From an uncultured Clostridium sp. (lineage in GTDB: Bacteria > Bacillota > Clostridia > TANB77 > CAG-508): DNA of 24,330 nt. The position numbers and the translations under genes are program-made. The notes below the pieces were generated by a model. The model was not told the DNA's origin. It saw only the letters and a program-made list of their open reading frames with translations, and did not search any database. The stretch is taken from contig USQY01000022.1 in assembly GCA_900557045.1 (NCBI GenBank), positions 1 through 24,330 of the forward strand, in the 5' to 3' direction. Shown here in pieces: positions 1 through 6,748 of the stretch (the stretch's first letter is position 1; the number at the start of each line of letters is the position of its first letter).

Positions 1-1
1 A

Positions 2-34
2 AAACTTAAATATATTATTTATATATTTAAGTTT
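2..34. terminator. AT-rich hairpin at window edge
   Basis: A 14-bp perfect inverted repeat (AAACTTAAATATAT and its complement) around a 5-base loop lies just past the stop of the truncated acetyltransferase on the minus strand. It is probably a terminator. The expected T-run on the minus strand would fall outside the window, so this cannot be confirmed. Confidence 0.5.
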
Positions 35-43
35 ATTTTACTT

Positions 44-187
44 TTACAATCTACTAATATTTTTATGTGGAGTATAATTTGCCATATCTATTACATCATC
101 TTGTATTAATATGTTATAATGTATATCCTCCAAATCGTTCATTTCAAATCTTCTAACTATCACATCATTTGTTTTAAAATTTTTCAT
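44..187 (-). pseudogene. Truncated GNAT acetyltransferase, N-terminal 47 residues
   Basis: A short minus-strand frame starts at an ATG 9 bases after a GGAG site and encodes MKNFKTNDVIVRRF, followed by an acidic stretch and the motif TPHKN. This resembles the first strand and helix of RimJ/RimL-type GNAT N-acetyltransferases (usually 150-190 residues). The frame stops after about 47 residues, before any acetyl-CoA binding motif (Q/R-x-x-G-x-G/A), and the hairpin at 2-34 follows. It is therefore read as a dead gene stub. The family call rests on the N-terminal pattern only. A genuine small protein is the alternative. Confidence 0.5.
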
Positions 188-270
188 AACTTCCATCTCC
201 TTATATATGTATAAAAATTCGTGCAAACTAAAACATATAGTATATTTTTTATTATAATATCTAATTATGA

Positions 271-312
271 CAAATAAGTGACTAAATTTATAAAATTTTA
301 GTCACTTATTTG
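271..312 (-). terminator. Hairpin overlapping the response-regulator stop codon
   Basis: A 16-bp perfect inverted repeat (arms 271-286 and 297-312, 10-base loop) includes the last codons and the TAA stop (306-308) of the response regulator. No strong T-run follows on the minus strand, so termination efficiency is uncertain. Confidence 0.6.
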
Positions 313-1004
313 TTTAATATATATCCTATACCTCTTATTGTTTTTAACATCTGACATTCTTCTGTATCACCCATTTTCATTCTTAATCTTTTTATATATA
401 CAGATACTGTATTGTCATTTACATAATTTCCATCTATATCCCATATTTTTTCTAATAATTCTTCTCTAGTTATTAATTTATTTACATTGTTTATAAACAT
501 TAGTAATATTTTATATTCTAAATTTGTAAGAAATACCTCTTCATTATCTTTATAAACTTTAGCTGTTTCTATATTAACTTTTATATTTTTATACTTTATA
601 ATATTTTTATCTTGCACCTGTTTTTGATATCTACGTAAAACACAATTAATTCTTGAAACTAATTCATCATTTCTAAAAGGTTTTGTTATATAATCATCTG
701 CACCAATATCTAAACCATATACTACATTTATTTCTTCAGTTCTTGCTGAAATGAAAATTATTGGCATATCAGATTTTTGTTTTATATATTTGCATACATC
801 AAATCCTGTTCCATCTGGTAATTGCACATCTAATAAAAACAAATCGAATTGTTCTGTATTTATATAGTGTTCTGCCTCTTTTTTAGTATTTACTATTATA
901 GCCTTAAAGCCTTCTTTTTTTAATAAATATTTTAATCCTTCTATTATTGTTTTGTTGTCTTCTACAACTAACAATTTAGGACTATCTCCTATATAATTTG
1001 ACAT
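306..1004 (-). CDS. OmpR/PhoB-family response regulator (orphan)
   Basis: This 232-residue two-component regulator has an N-terminal receiver domain and a C-terminal winged-helix DNA-binding domain. The receiver shows the acidic pair E15/D16, the phospho-acceptor D59 in FLLDVQLPDG, S86 in FISAR, and K108 in YITKPF. The C-terminal half has the OmpR pattern (LTNLEYKILLMF, then REELLEKIW, then DNTVSVYIKRLRMKMG and IRGIGYIL). The start is supported by an AAAGGA site 7 bases upstream and by a promoter at 1036-1063. No histidine kinase lies on either side: upstream is a VTT membrane protein and downstream is a truncated acetyltransferase. The partner kinase must be elsewhere or lost. Function is otherwise unknown; the family usually controls envelope stress, nutrient uptake or antimicrobial-peptide resistance. 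Confidence 0.93.
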   Translation of the reverse strand: MSNYIGDSPKLLVVEDNKTIIEGLKYLLKKEGFKAIIVNTKKEAEHYINTEQFDLFLLDVQLPDGTGFDVCKYIKQKSDMPIIFISARTEEINVVYGLDIGADDYITKPFRNDELVSRINCVLRRYQKQVQDKNIIKYKNIKVNIETAKVYKDNEEVFLTNLEYKILLMFINNVNKLITREELLEKIWDIDGNYVNDNTVSVYIKRLRMKMGDTEECQMLKTIRGIGYILNK

Positions 1005-1035
1005 ATTATTCCTTTCCTTTTACATAATATGTTTT

Positions 1036-1063
1036 ATTATATCATATTTTATTAGAAAATCAA
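1036..1063 (-). promoter_or_regulatory. SigA-type promoter of the response regulator
   Basis: The minus strand reads TTGATT, a 16-base spacer, then TATAAT, about 30 bases before the response-regulator start codon. Both boxes are near consensus. The regulator therefore has its own promoter and is not only read from the upstream VTT gene. Confidence 0.65.
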
Positions 1064-1074
1064 GATATAGAGAA

Positions 1075-1803
1075 TTATTTTATAGTTTTTATAGCTTCTT
1101 TAGTTACTTTATTTTTATCTAGTTTATTTACAATATATATTATTACTACTACTATTGCAATTATGGCTCCATATATTATAGCTGCCATCTTAAAGTTTCC
1201 AGCTATTATTTTTTCTCCAGCAAATGTTGATGATACTATTGATGGAATTCTTGCAAGTGTTGCAATAACTATAAATCTTAATGGTTTTATAGGAAGTAAC
1301 CCAGCAATATATGTAAGTAGATCCTTAGGAGTTCCTGGTATCAAAAATAATATTAACATTATAATTTCAATTTTTTTTTGATCTTGAAATAGTTTACTAT
1401 TTTCTATTTTTTGCACTTTTTCTTTATTACAAAATTCATATACGAATTTTTTCCCAAAAATTTTTACTAAATAAAATATTGCAATTGAAATAATTGCTGA
1501 TGATACTATAATAAAAAATGTGCCACCTATACCTCCATAGCACATTCCTGATAGAATCTCTATTGGTTCTCCTGGTAATATAAATAAAAATATCTGCGCT
1601 ACTTGTAAGCCAAATAAAGCTAGCATTCCTACAAAACCTAAACTTTGTATTTTATATTTAAACTCCATTCTTCCTTCTGATGTTGATAAACTTTTCATTA
1701 TTGGTAATAAGTATATTAATACACCTATTAAAATTATTATTACAATAAATGTTATTATTCTTTTTAGAATTTTAATTTTTTTCTTATTTATTTCTTCGTT
1801 CAT
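1075..1803 (-). CDS. TVP38/TMEM64-family membrane protein (VTT domain)
   Basis: This is an integral membrane protein of the SNARE-associated/VTT (DedA-like) superfamily, which includes lipid scramblases and transporters. It has an N-terminal transmembrane helix and then the paired re-entrant motifs of the family: a block with FILPGEPIEILSGMCYGG and, later, FLIPGTPKDLLTYIAGLLP, both with the family's P-G-x-P core. These are followed by ARIPSIVSSTFAGE and a C-terminal helix. The start was chosen at an ATG preceded by GGAG (12-base spacing). An in-frame ATG at 1842 also exists but has no ribosome site and overlaps a TATAAT box (minus strand, about 1841-1846), so it is probably not used. The substrate is unknown. 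Confidence 0.85.
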   Translation of the reverse strand: MNEEINKKKIKILKRIITFIVIIILIGVLIYLLPIMKSLSTSEGRMEFKYKIQSLGFVGMLALFGLQVAQIFLFILPGEPIEILSGMCYGGIGGTFFIIVSSAIISIAIFYLVKIFGKKFVYEFCNKEKVQKIENSKLFQDQKKIEIIMLILFLIPGTPKDLLTYIAGLLPIKPLRFIVIATLARIPSIVSSTFAGEKIIAGNFKMAAIIYGAIIAIVVVIIYIVNKLDKNKVTKEAIKTIK

Positions 1804-1925
1804 TTTTGTATTTTTCTCCTTATATAATTGACTCGTTTTCATTATAACATATTGTTCGACTTTTTGGAAATTTTTTTTAATTTATATAGTTGTTTTTATA
1901 TTAATGTTAAAATAAAAGCATCTTT

Positions 1926-2462
1926 TTAATCTAATTTTTTACAAGAATCTGTTTTTTTGAAACTTAAATACCAACTCATTCCATTTTTATTTTCTTGAAT
2001 CTGATTTTGTCTTTCTTGTAATCCTTGAAATGTTCTTGGAATTGGTACTATTACTGGGTTACATGGTATCCAGTTTGCTGGTGTTGATGCGTTATTACAA
2101 TCTGCTACCTGAAGTGCTTGAACTATACGTAAAATTTCTGGTATCCATCTTCCTACATTCATTGGATATACCAATATTGTTCTTACTTTGCCTGTGTCAT
2201 CTATTATAAATACATTTCTTACTGTTTCTGTATTACTTATGTCTGTCGATATCATTCCATATTTTCTAGCTATTTCACCGTTACGATCTGCTATTATTGG
2301 AAATGGTACTACTATTCCTGTCATACAGTATATATTATACATCCATGCTAAGTGTGATGGATTTGAATCTACACTTAAACCGTAATAGGCATGTGTTTAG
2401 GTTTTGGAAATATGTATTTGCTTTTGAAAATGCTATCATTTCTGTTGTGCAAACTGGGGTAA
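1926..2462 (-). pseudogene. C-terminal part of interrupted 1-Cys peroxiredoxin, also frameshifted
   Basis: Reading the minus strand from the att core, translation gives TPVCTTEMIAFSKANTYFQN. This is the peroxidatic-cysteine motif and following helix of an AhpC/Prx6-type peroxiredoxin. The frame then breaks near 2380. In the next frame it continues GLSVDSNPSHLAWMYNI and runs through DRNGEIARKYGM, NVFIIDDTGKVRTILVYP and the long 1-Cys Prx C-terminal arm to the stop at 1926. One extra base (or two missing) near 2378-2388 explains the break. The N-terminal half of the same gene is at 6749-6925, separated by the 4.3-kb element. The frameshift means that clean excision of the element would still not restore a functional enzyme, unless the shift is a sequence error. 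Confidence 0.88.
2453..2462. repeat. att core, peroxiredoxin C-half junction
   Basis: The 10-bp sequence ACTGGGGTAA (plus strand) occurs here and again at 6774-6783, exactly where peroxiredoxin homology stops and restarts. It is the shared crossover core of the integrated element. On the coding strand the core spans the T-P-V codons immediately before the peroxidatic cysteine codon. Confidence 0.85.
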
Positions 2463-2485
2463 GGTACGCGTCTTTGAGTGTAATA

Positions 2486-2515
2486 TTTAATTCCGTGAAA
2501 TCACTTGGAATTAAA
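2486..2515 (-). terminator. Inverted repeat between antirepressor end and att core
   Basis: The arms TTTAATTCC (2486-2494) and GGAATTAAA (2507-2515) enclose a 12-base loop with a further GTGA/TCAC pairing. It lies between the stop of the antirepressor (2524) and the att core. It may be a terminator lacking a U-run, or a recombinase-associated symmetry element. Confidence 0.4.
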
Positions 2516-2523
2516 TTAATCAA

Positions 2524-3413
2524 TTATTTTTTCTTACTTTTATCTACTTTCTTAATGTTATCTTTTTTTAATATATTATTTGTATCTTCTATGTATTTAT
2601 AATTTAATCTATTATCTTTTGTTACAACTGACTCTCCTAGATTTTTTTCAATATCGGCTCTCGCAACTTTTGCTACATGTCCACCCATTTTAGCAACTTT
2701 AACATTCTCATTTAAGCCTAATGGTCTTTGTTTTGCTGCAATTCTTTTAGTTGCTTCTTCTGATAAATCTGTTAATATAAGTTTATATTATCCATATTAT
2801 CTCTTAAGCTTTCTTTTCTTAATCCTTTATATTGTTTATACTCTTTTGCAGTAATTCCTGACCACTCTTTGTAAATTTCATTTGTTAATATTGCATATTC
2901 AATATTACTTTCAATTCCATTTTCTTTCCATACATCAGTTAATTTTTTTCTTTCTTGAATTGTTTTTATTCTTTTTGCAATCCAATCTTCATCATAACCT
3001 TTTGCACGATATAAATCAATCGCTCTTTGCAACGCAATACTAGGATCAAAAGTTTCATCTATTCTTTCTCTTCCTAAACGCGCAAGCCATTGTTTTATCG
3101 GCTCTGCATTTTTAGAAGGAATTGATTCTATTATACGAAACATTTCTTCTATGTCACATACATCTGTATTATAATATTTTCCATCTGATGATTTTAATTT
3201 CAGTTGGTGACAATTTGTCACCGACTCATTTCCTTCTTCTTTTAACCTTTGTTTTAATTTATTCCAATACTTTCTTCCGTCCTTACTCTTAGATATTACA
3301 CTTACTATATCAACAATACTAATATAGTATTTTTCTTCATCTTTGTCCCATACTGTTCTTATAGTCTCACTATTAAATATTTTATTTATTAAATGTAAAT
3401 TGTCTAAATTCAT
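2524..3413 (-). pseudogene. BRO/ANT-type phage antirepressor, single frameshift
   Basis: The first 213 residues (2772-3413, start after GGAGG) have a BRO-N-like domain (ETIRTVWDKDEEKYYISIVD, then GRKYWNKLKQRLKEEG). They continue into a helical region with IALQRAIDLYRAKGYDEDWI and ILTNEIYKEWSGITAKEYKQ. The frame stops at ...RDNMDNINLY. In another frame the sequence continues without a gap as LTDLSEEATKRIAAKQRPLG, then KVAKMGGHVAKVARADIEKN, and ends KKVDKSKKK (stop at 2524). That tail is typical of these DinD/BRO-like prophage proteins. One missing A near 2786 restores the join (NLILTDLSEE). Related proteins act as antirepressors or DNA-binding regulators in phages; here it would have controlled the element. 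It is broken now, or sequence error. Confidence 0.8.
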
Positions 3414-3477
3414 CCTTTCCTCCTTATGTTACAGAATTTTTGTTTGCTATTATTTATATCACATTTTTCGGATTTTT

Positions 3478-5082
3478 TCAATAGTTTTGCGAAAATTTGT
3501 TTTGTGATTGATAAAGTTTTTCTATATTACTTTTAAGCATAAATCTAATAGTTTTATCTCTATGTATATATATTTTATCAATTAAGCTTTGCAATATAAT
3601 TCTACTTGGTTCTTTTGCATTTATAATCTCATCAAAATACTCTAATGAGGTTTTTAATTTTTCAATTTTTTCTTGTAAATTTTTCTTTTTGTCATTTTGA
3701 ATTGTTTCTTGCAAGTAGGCAATCCTTTGCATTTTATCTTTTTCTAGTTCTTTATATGTATTTTCTATAATTTCTCTTTGCATAGAATTATTACAAGATG
3801 CCATTTCTTTTATTTTTTGACTAATTAGCATTTTATATTCTTCATTTAGAATATTTAATTTGTTTTGTAGTTTAAATTTATCATTATCTGCTTTATTTTG
3901 TTTTTGTTCTAATTTTATAGCTTCTATTTCTTTCAAATATTTTTGTTTTGTAAGCTTTAAAAACTCCTTCAAGTGAATTAAAATATCTTTTTCCTTAATC
4001 TCATGGCAATGACAAACTTTAGTTCCATATTGTCTATACCTTGAACAATCATACCCTTTTTCCTTAACTTTCCTTTTTATAGTAATACCAGACATTCCAG
4101 AGCCACATTCATTACATTCACACATTCCTGAAAAATAATAATTTTGCTTTTTATTAGCACCTGAAATATTGTTCTTATATCTTTTATTTCGTAACTCTTG
4201 AGCTAATTTAAACATCTCTTTTGAAATAATTGCCTCGTGATGTTTTTCAAATATAAAATGTTCTTCTTTAGGTAATTTTACAATCTTTCCTCTAATATTA
4301 ATACTTCTCTTTTTATGAGTTACAAGAGTTCCAGTATATACTTCGTTTTTCAAAATATTACTAACCATATCTTTTGTCCACTTGTCTTGAACTTTATGCT
4401 TATATACTCTCCCTCTCTCCAAATGTTTCATTCTGTAGTATTCTGATGGTGTGGGGAAATTATATTTTGTATTTAGTATTTCACTAATTTTTTGGAAACC
4501 ATATCCATCTTCTATATATAATTTAAATATTAATTCAATAACTGGTTTTATTTCATCTATTACATATAACATAGGTAAATCGTCTTTAAAAACTTTTTCA
4601 TATCCATAATAGTTTCCCATTATTAATCTACCTGATTTTTGTTTAGAATACATATGGTCTCGCGTTTTTTTTGAACATTCTTTAACATATCTTTCATTAA
4701 ACCAAGTTGTTATTCCTATCATATCATCTCTATCATTTAAAACATCATAAGAACCACCCATTTCAGATACTGCTATTAAGTTTTTTTGCATATTTCTAAA
4801 GTCATCAATTAAAACTAAAACTCGTCCGTTATTTCTACCAATTCTTGATAAGTCTTTTACTACAACTACATCTACTTTTCCTCCTTTTACTTTTTCAATC
4901 ATTTTTGTAAATTCAGGTCTATTAAAGGTATATCCCGAAACATTGTCATCTATGTAGAAGTCTGAAATATTCCAATTTCTAGTTGCTGCATAGTCTGTTA
5001 TAATTCTTTTTTGCTCTTCTATACTAGAATAATTTTCTTTATCTTCATCTCTAGACAATCTACAATATCCTACAACAGTCAT
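3478..5082 (-). CDS. Large serine recombinase (TndX/TnpX-like)
   Basis: This site-specific recombinase of about 534 residues presumably integrates and excises the surrounding element. The N-terminal resolvase domain contains VGYCRLSRDE, with the nucleophile Ser at position 10 from the chosen start, then SSIEEQKRII, DDNVSGYTFNRPEF and VVKDLSRIGRN with the family's conserved Arg residues. A recombinase domain follows, then a zinc ribbon (CECNECGSGM ... CSRY ... CHC) and a long lysine/glutamate-rich coiled coil, as in clostridial TndX/TnpX enzymes. The start at 5082 has GGAG 6 bases upstream. An in-frame ATG at 5133 overlaps the end of the upstream ORF but has only a weak site and would add 17 residues not typical of the family. 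It appears intact. Confidence 0.93.
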   Translation of the reverse strand: MTVVGYCRLSRDEDKENYSSIEEQKRIITDYAATRNWNISDFYIDDNVSGYTFNRPEFTKMIEKVKGGKVDVVVVKDLSRIGRNNGRVLVLIDDFRNMQKNLIAVSEMGGSYDVLNDRDDMIGITTWFNERYVKECSKKTRDHMYSKQKSGRLIMGNYYGYEKVFKDDLPMLYVIDEIKPVIELIFKLYIEDGYGFQKISEILNTKYNFPTPSEYYRMKHLERGRVYKHKVQDKWTKDMVSNILKNEVYTGTLVTHKKRSINIRGKIVKLPKEEHFIFEKHHEAIISKEMFKLAQELRNKRYKNNISGANKKQNYYFSGMCECNECGSGMSGITIKRKVKEKGYDCSRYRQYGTKVCHCHEIKEKDILIHLKEFLKLTKQKYLKEIEAIKLEQKQNKADNDKFKLQNKLNILNEEYKMLISQKIKEMASCNNSMQREIIENTYKELEKDKMQRIAYLQETIQNDKKKNLQEKIEKLKTSLEYFDEIINAKEPSRIILQSLIDKIYIHRDKTIRFMLKSNIEKLYQSQNKFSQNY

Positions 5083-5122
5083 TTTTTTCTCCAATTCTTG
5101 CCTGATATTGCTTGTGCTAATG

Positions 5123-5338
5123 TTAGCATACATTGTTTTTTAATTCCACTTGCTTCGTAATTATTTTTTTAAGAATCTCGGGATAATTCTCTTTTCCTGT
5201 TACAAATATAGCCATTCTATGTTTTTCTTTTTTATATTTTTTGATGAGTTCTTTTGTTTCTTGCTTTTGTAGTTCTTCTTCTGTTAAATAAATTTGGGTG
5301 TACTTTGTATTAGTAACTTCGCAAGAAGTGATTTGCAT
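5123..5338 (-). CDS. 71-residue hypothetical protein paired with the recombinase
   Basis: This small charged protein starts at an ATG 8 bases after GGAG. It reads ITSCEVTNTKYTQIYLTEEE, then a lysine-rich helix and a conserved-looking core MAIFVTGKENYPEILKKIIT, ending NNVC. No signal peptide or membrane segment is visible. It is translationally linked to the recombinase gene: its end overlaps the upstream ATG of that frame and lies about 40 bases before the preferred start. The pairing suggests an accessory role, such as a recombination directionality factor or a regulator of the recombinase, but no known motif supports either. Function is unknown. Confidence 0.7.
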   Translation of the reverse strand: MQITSCEVTNTKYTQIYLTEEELQKQETKELIKKYKKEKHRMAIFVTGKENYPEILKKIITKQVELKNNVC

Positions 5339-5353
5339 TTAATTAACTCCTTC

Positions 5354-5407
5354 ATAATATTTCTTAAGTAAATATTATGCTAAAAGAAATCCTTATATTT
5401 CTTTTAG
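5354..5407 (-). promoter_or_regulatory. Tandem hairpins ahead of the recombinase operon
   Basis: Two adjacent perfect inverted repeats lie just upstream of the ribosome site of the 71-residue ORF. One has 11-bp arms 5380-5390/5397-5407 with a 6-base loop, the other 9-bp arms 5354-5362/5370-5378 with a 7-base loop. They are well placed to be a leader attenuator or a repressor/recombinase binding site. The rest of 5408-5578 shows no gene and no copy of the variable region. Confidence 0.45.
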
Positions 5408-5581
5408 TCTTAAATTACTTTTTTGAAATTACTAATACTTTTGTTTTAGAATTTTTTTCAATAGCTCACTTCCGTTTTTTTATAATAAGAGTCCAAAATT
5501 TTTATTAAATGTTGCATTTTATTTTTAAAATTTTTTCAAGATTTGCAGGAACAGGAAGTCTACTAAAACTCCATTTTACGC

Positions 5582-5600
5582 CTAAAAGCATAGCTTTTAG
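5582..5600 (-). other. Second hairpin behind the variable-protein gene
   Basis: The arms CTAAAAGC (5582-5589) and GCTTTTAG (5593-5600) enclose a 3-base loop; the outer CG pairs extend the stem with one bulge. Together with the hairpin at 5623-5641 it forms a pair of short stems downstream of the gene's variable 3' end. Paired or cruciform stems behind the variable region are a known aid to DGR retrohoming. Here that role is inferred from position only. Confidence 0.4.
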
Positions 5601-5611
5601 CGGGCGACTCG

Positions 5612-5641
5612 TAAAAAAACAAGGTGGACTTTTAGTCCACC
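5612..5641 (-). terminator. Rho-independent terminator / hairpin after variable-protein gene
   Basis: GGTGGACT (5623-5630) and AGTCCACC (5634-5641) form an 8-bp stem with a 3-base loop. On the minus strand it is followed by TTG and seven T residues (complement of 5611-5617). It begins about 18 bases after the stop codon. It is a classic intrinsic terminator and may double as a DGR-type downstream hairpin. Confidence 0.7.
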
Positions 5642-5658
5642 CCTCATATTCTATAGTA

Positions 5659-6378
5659 TTAGAGCACAAGCATACCCACACTATAATGGAAGTCATTATC
5701 TACATTAGTGCTAAGGTAGAGGTTGGCAAGCGGATAGTTGCAGCTATCATAACCAAAATTGCCACCACCAAGCCAAAAGCCTCCGGCTTCCTGATTCGAG
5801 CATGCCAGAATTTTAGCTACATTAGCAAGATCATAAATCCCGCAAATACATCTTGATCCCGTTGGCTCAAAATCATTTCCCTTAGTTGAGCCTTTAGAAT
5901 TATAATAATGCCCTAACTCTTTCGAGTCGATTATTATTTGATTCAAGGTTTCCTCTACAGTTTCAGCTTTAATCAGTTGATTAATCAGCCATACTAAAAA
6001 GGCATAATACTGATATTCTGTAACCACACACCAGTGCCGACCTTCAACTGCAGGCATATTAGAGGCTGTTTTAACCCACCAATTGTAACTATGACCTGTC
6101 GCAGGTCTCATTCCCTTCATATAAGCAACCAGGTGGTCACCAGCATCAGAAGGATCATAAATTGGTCTGTAGAAAGCTTCAATTCTCTCCTCCTTAACCT
6201 CAGCAACTGCTTCAATAAAATCATTGATGCTTTTATTTGTTGACTTGAAGTTAAGAACTTCATCAAAGAAACCAGGCTCCTGCGGGTCGATTTTCACCAG
6301 ACGATTGTCAGTGAGGGATGTAAGGGATGTAATTGTTGTAGTCTCTGCCATTTTTGAAAATTTACCGAATCCGATCAT
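5659..6378 (-). CDS. DGR-target-like variable protein (putative C-type-lectin fold)
   Basis: This protein of about 239 residues starts at an ATG 7 bases after AGGAGG; an in-frame ATG at 6402 has no such site. The C-terminal third has CGIYDLANVAKI and GGFWLGGG, then a hypervariable-looking tail NFGYDSCNY-PLANLYLST-NVDNDFHYS-VGMLVL. All nine codons for NFGYDSCNY (5734-5760) end in T or C with differing first two bases (aat ttt ggt tat gat agc tgc aac tat). The cluster NVDNDFHYS (5680-5706) is the same but for one gta codon. This is what adenine-directed mutagenesis of AAY template codons yields. The GG..W...(variable)..VG(M/F) layout matches C-type-lectin DGR targets, which bind ligands. Hand counts of four 60-base stretches gave 21-32 G+C, above neighbouring DNA, suggesting separate acquisition. 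No reverse transcriptase or template repeat is in the window. A fixed phage structural or adhesin protein is the alternative. Confidence 0.68.
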   Translation of the reverse strand: MIGFGKFSKMAETTTITSLTSLTDNRLVKIDPQEPGFFDEVLNFKSTNKSINDFIEAVAEVKEERIEAFYRPIYDPSDAGDHLVAYMKGMRPATGHSYNWWVKTASNMPAVEGRHWCVVTEYQYYAFLVWLINQLIKAETVEETLNQIIIDSKELGHYYNSKGSTKGNDFEPTGSRCICGIYDLANVAKILACSNQEAGGFWLGGGNFGYDSCNYPLANLYLSTNVDNDFHYSVGMLVL

Positions 6379-6402
6379 ATTATTACCTCCTAAGTAATAC
6401 AC

Positions 6403-6428
6403 TCTGGAGGTTACGCTACCCCTCCAGA
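6403..6428 (-). promoter_or_regulatory. Leader hairpin of the variable-protein gene
   Basis: TCTGGAGG (6403-6410) and CCTCCAGA (6421-6428) form an 8-bp GC-rich stem with a 10-base loop between the promoter and the ribosome site. The stem contains a GGAGG/CCTCC pair resembling a Shine-Dalgarno and its complement. It may therefore modulate translation or mRNA stability. Confidence 0.45.
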
Positions 6429-6483
6429 AAATTTTTATAATTTATTTTCTGTATAAGTAGCGTTATACATATATGATACTTAT

Positions 6484-6512
6484 ATTATACCGCAATTTTA
6501 TGTTGATTGCAA
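6484..6512 (-). promoter_or_regulatory. Strong SigA-type promoter of the variable-protein gene
   Basis: On the minus strand TTGCAA is followed by a 17-base spacer and a perfect TATAAT, about 105 bases before the start codon. The cargo gene thus has its own promoter inside the element. Between 6513 and 6748 no supported gene is seen; a plus-strand open frame there has no start codon. Confidence 0.75.
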
Positions 6513-6748
6513 ATATATTGAGTTTTTTTACTAAACTGTAACTATATTTTTATCTATAAATTTATTATACAAAAAGACACAATTATTTTCAACCAATATC
6601 CTTTATCCCTCAACGAACTAATAAATTACACTTTTGATATATTAAGAATTGAACTTATATATGCATTTGACATTATACATTCTTGTTCTTTACTTAATGC
6701 TAAAACTTATCGTCATCAAATCTTATCAGCAATATCAAGCGTTTTCAT

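Noticed and set aside
5408..5578. Possible DGR template repeat between the variable protein and the recombinase
   Set aside because: Read on both strands, it shows no similarity to the variable region at 5659-5770.
5509..5856. Plus-strand frame of 115 codons opposite the variable-protein gene
   Set aside because: It runs through the terminator hairpins and antisense to a better-supported gene with promoter and AGGAGG.
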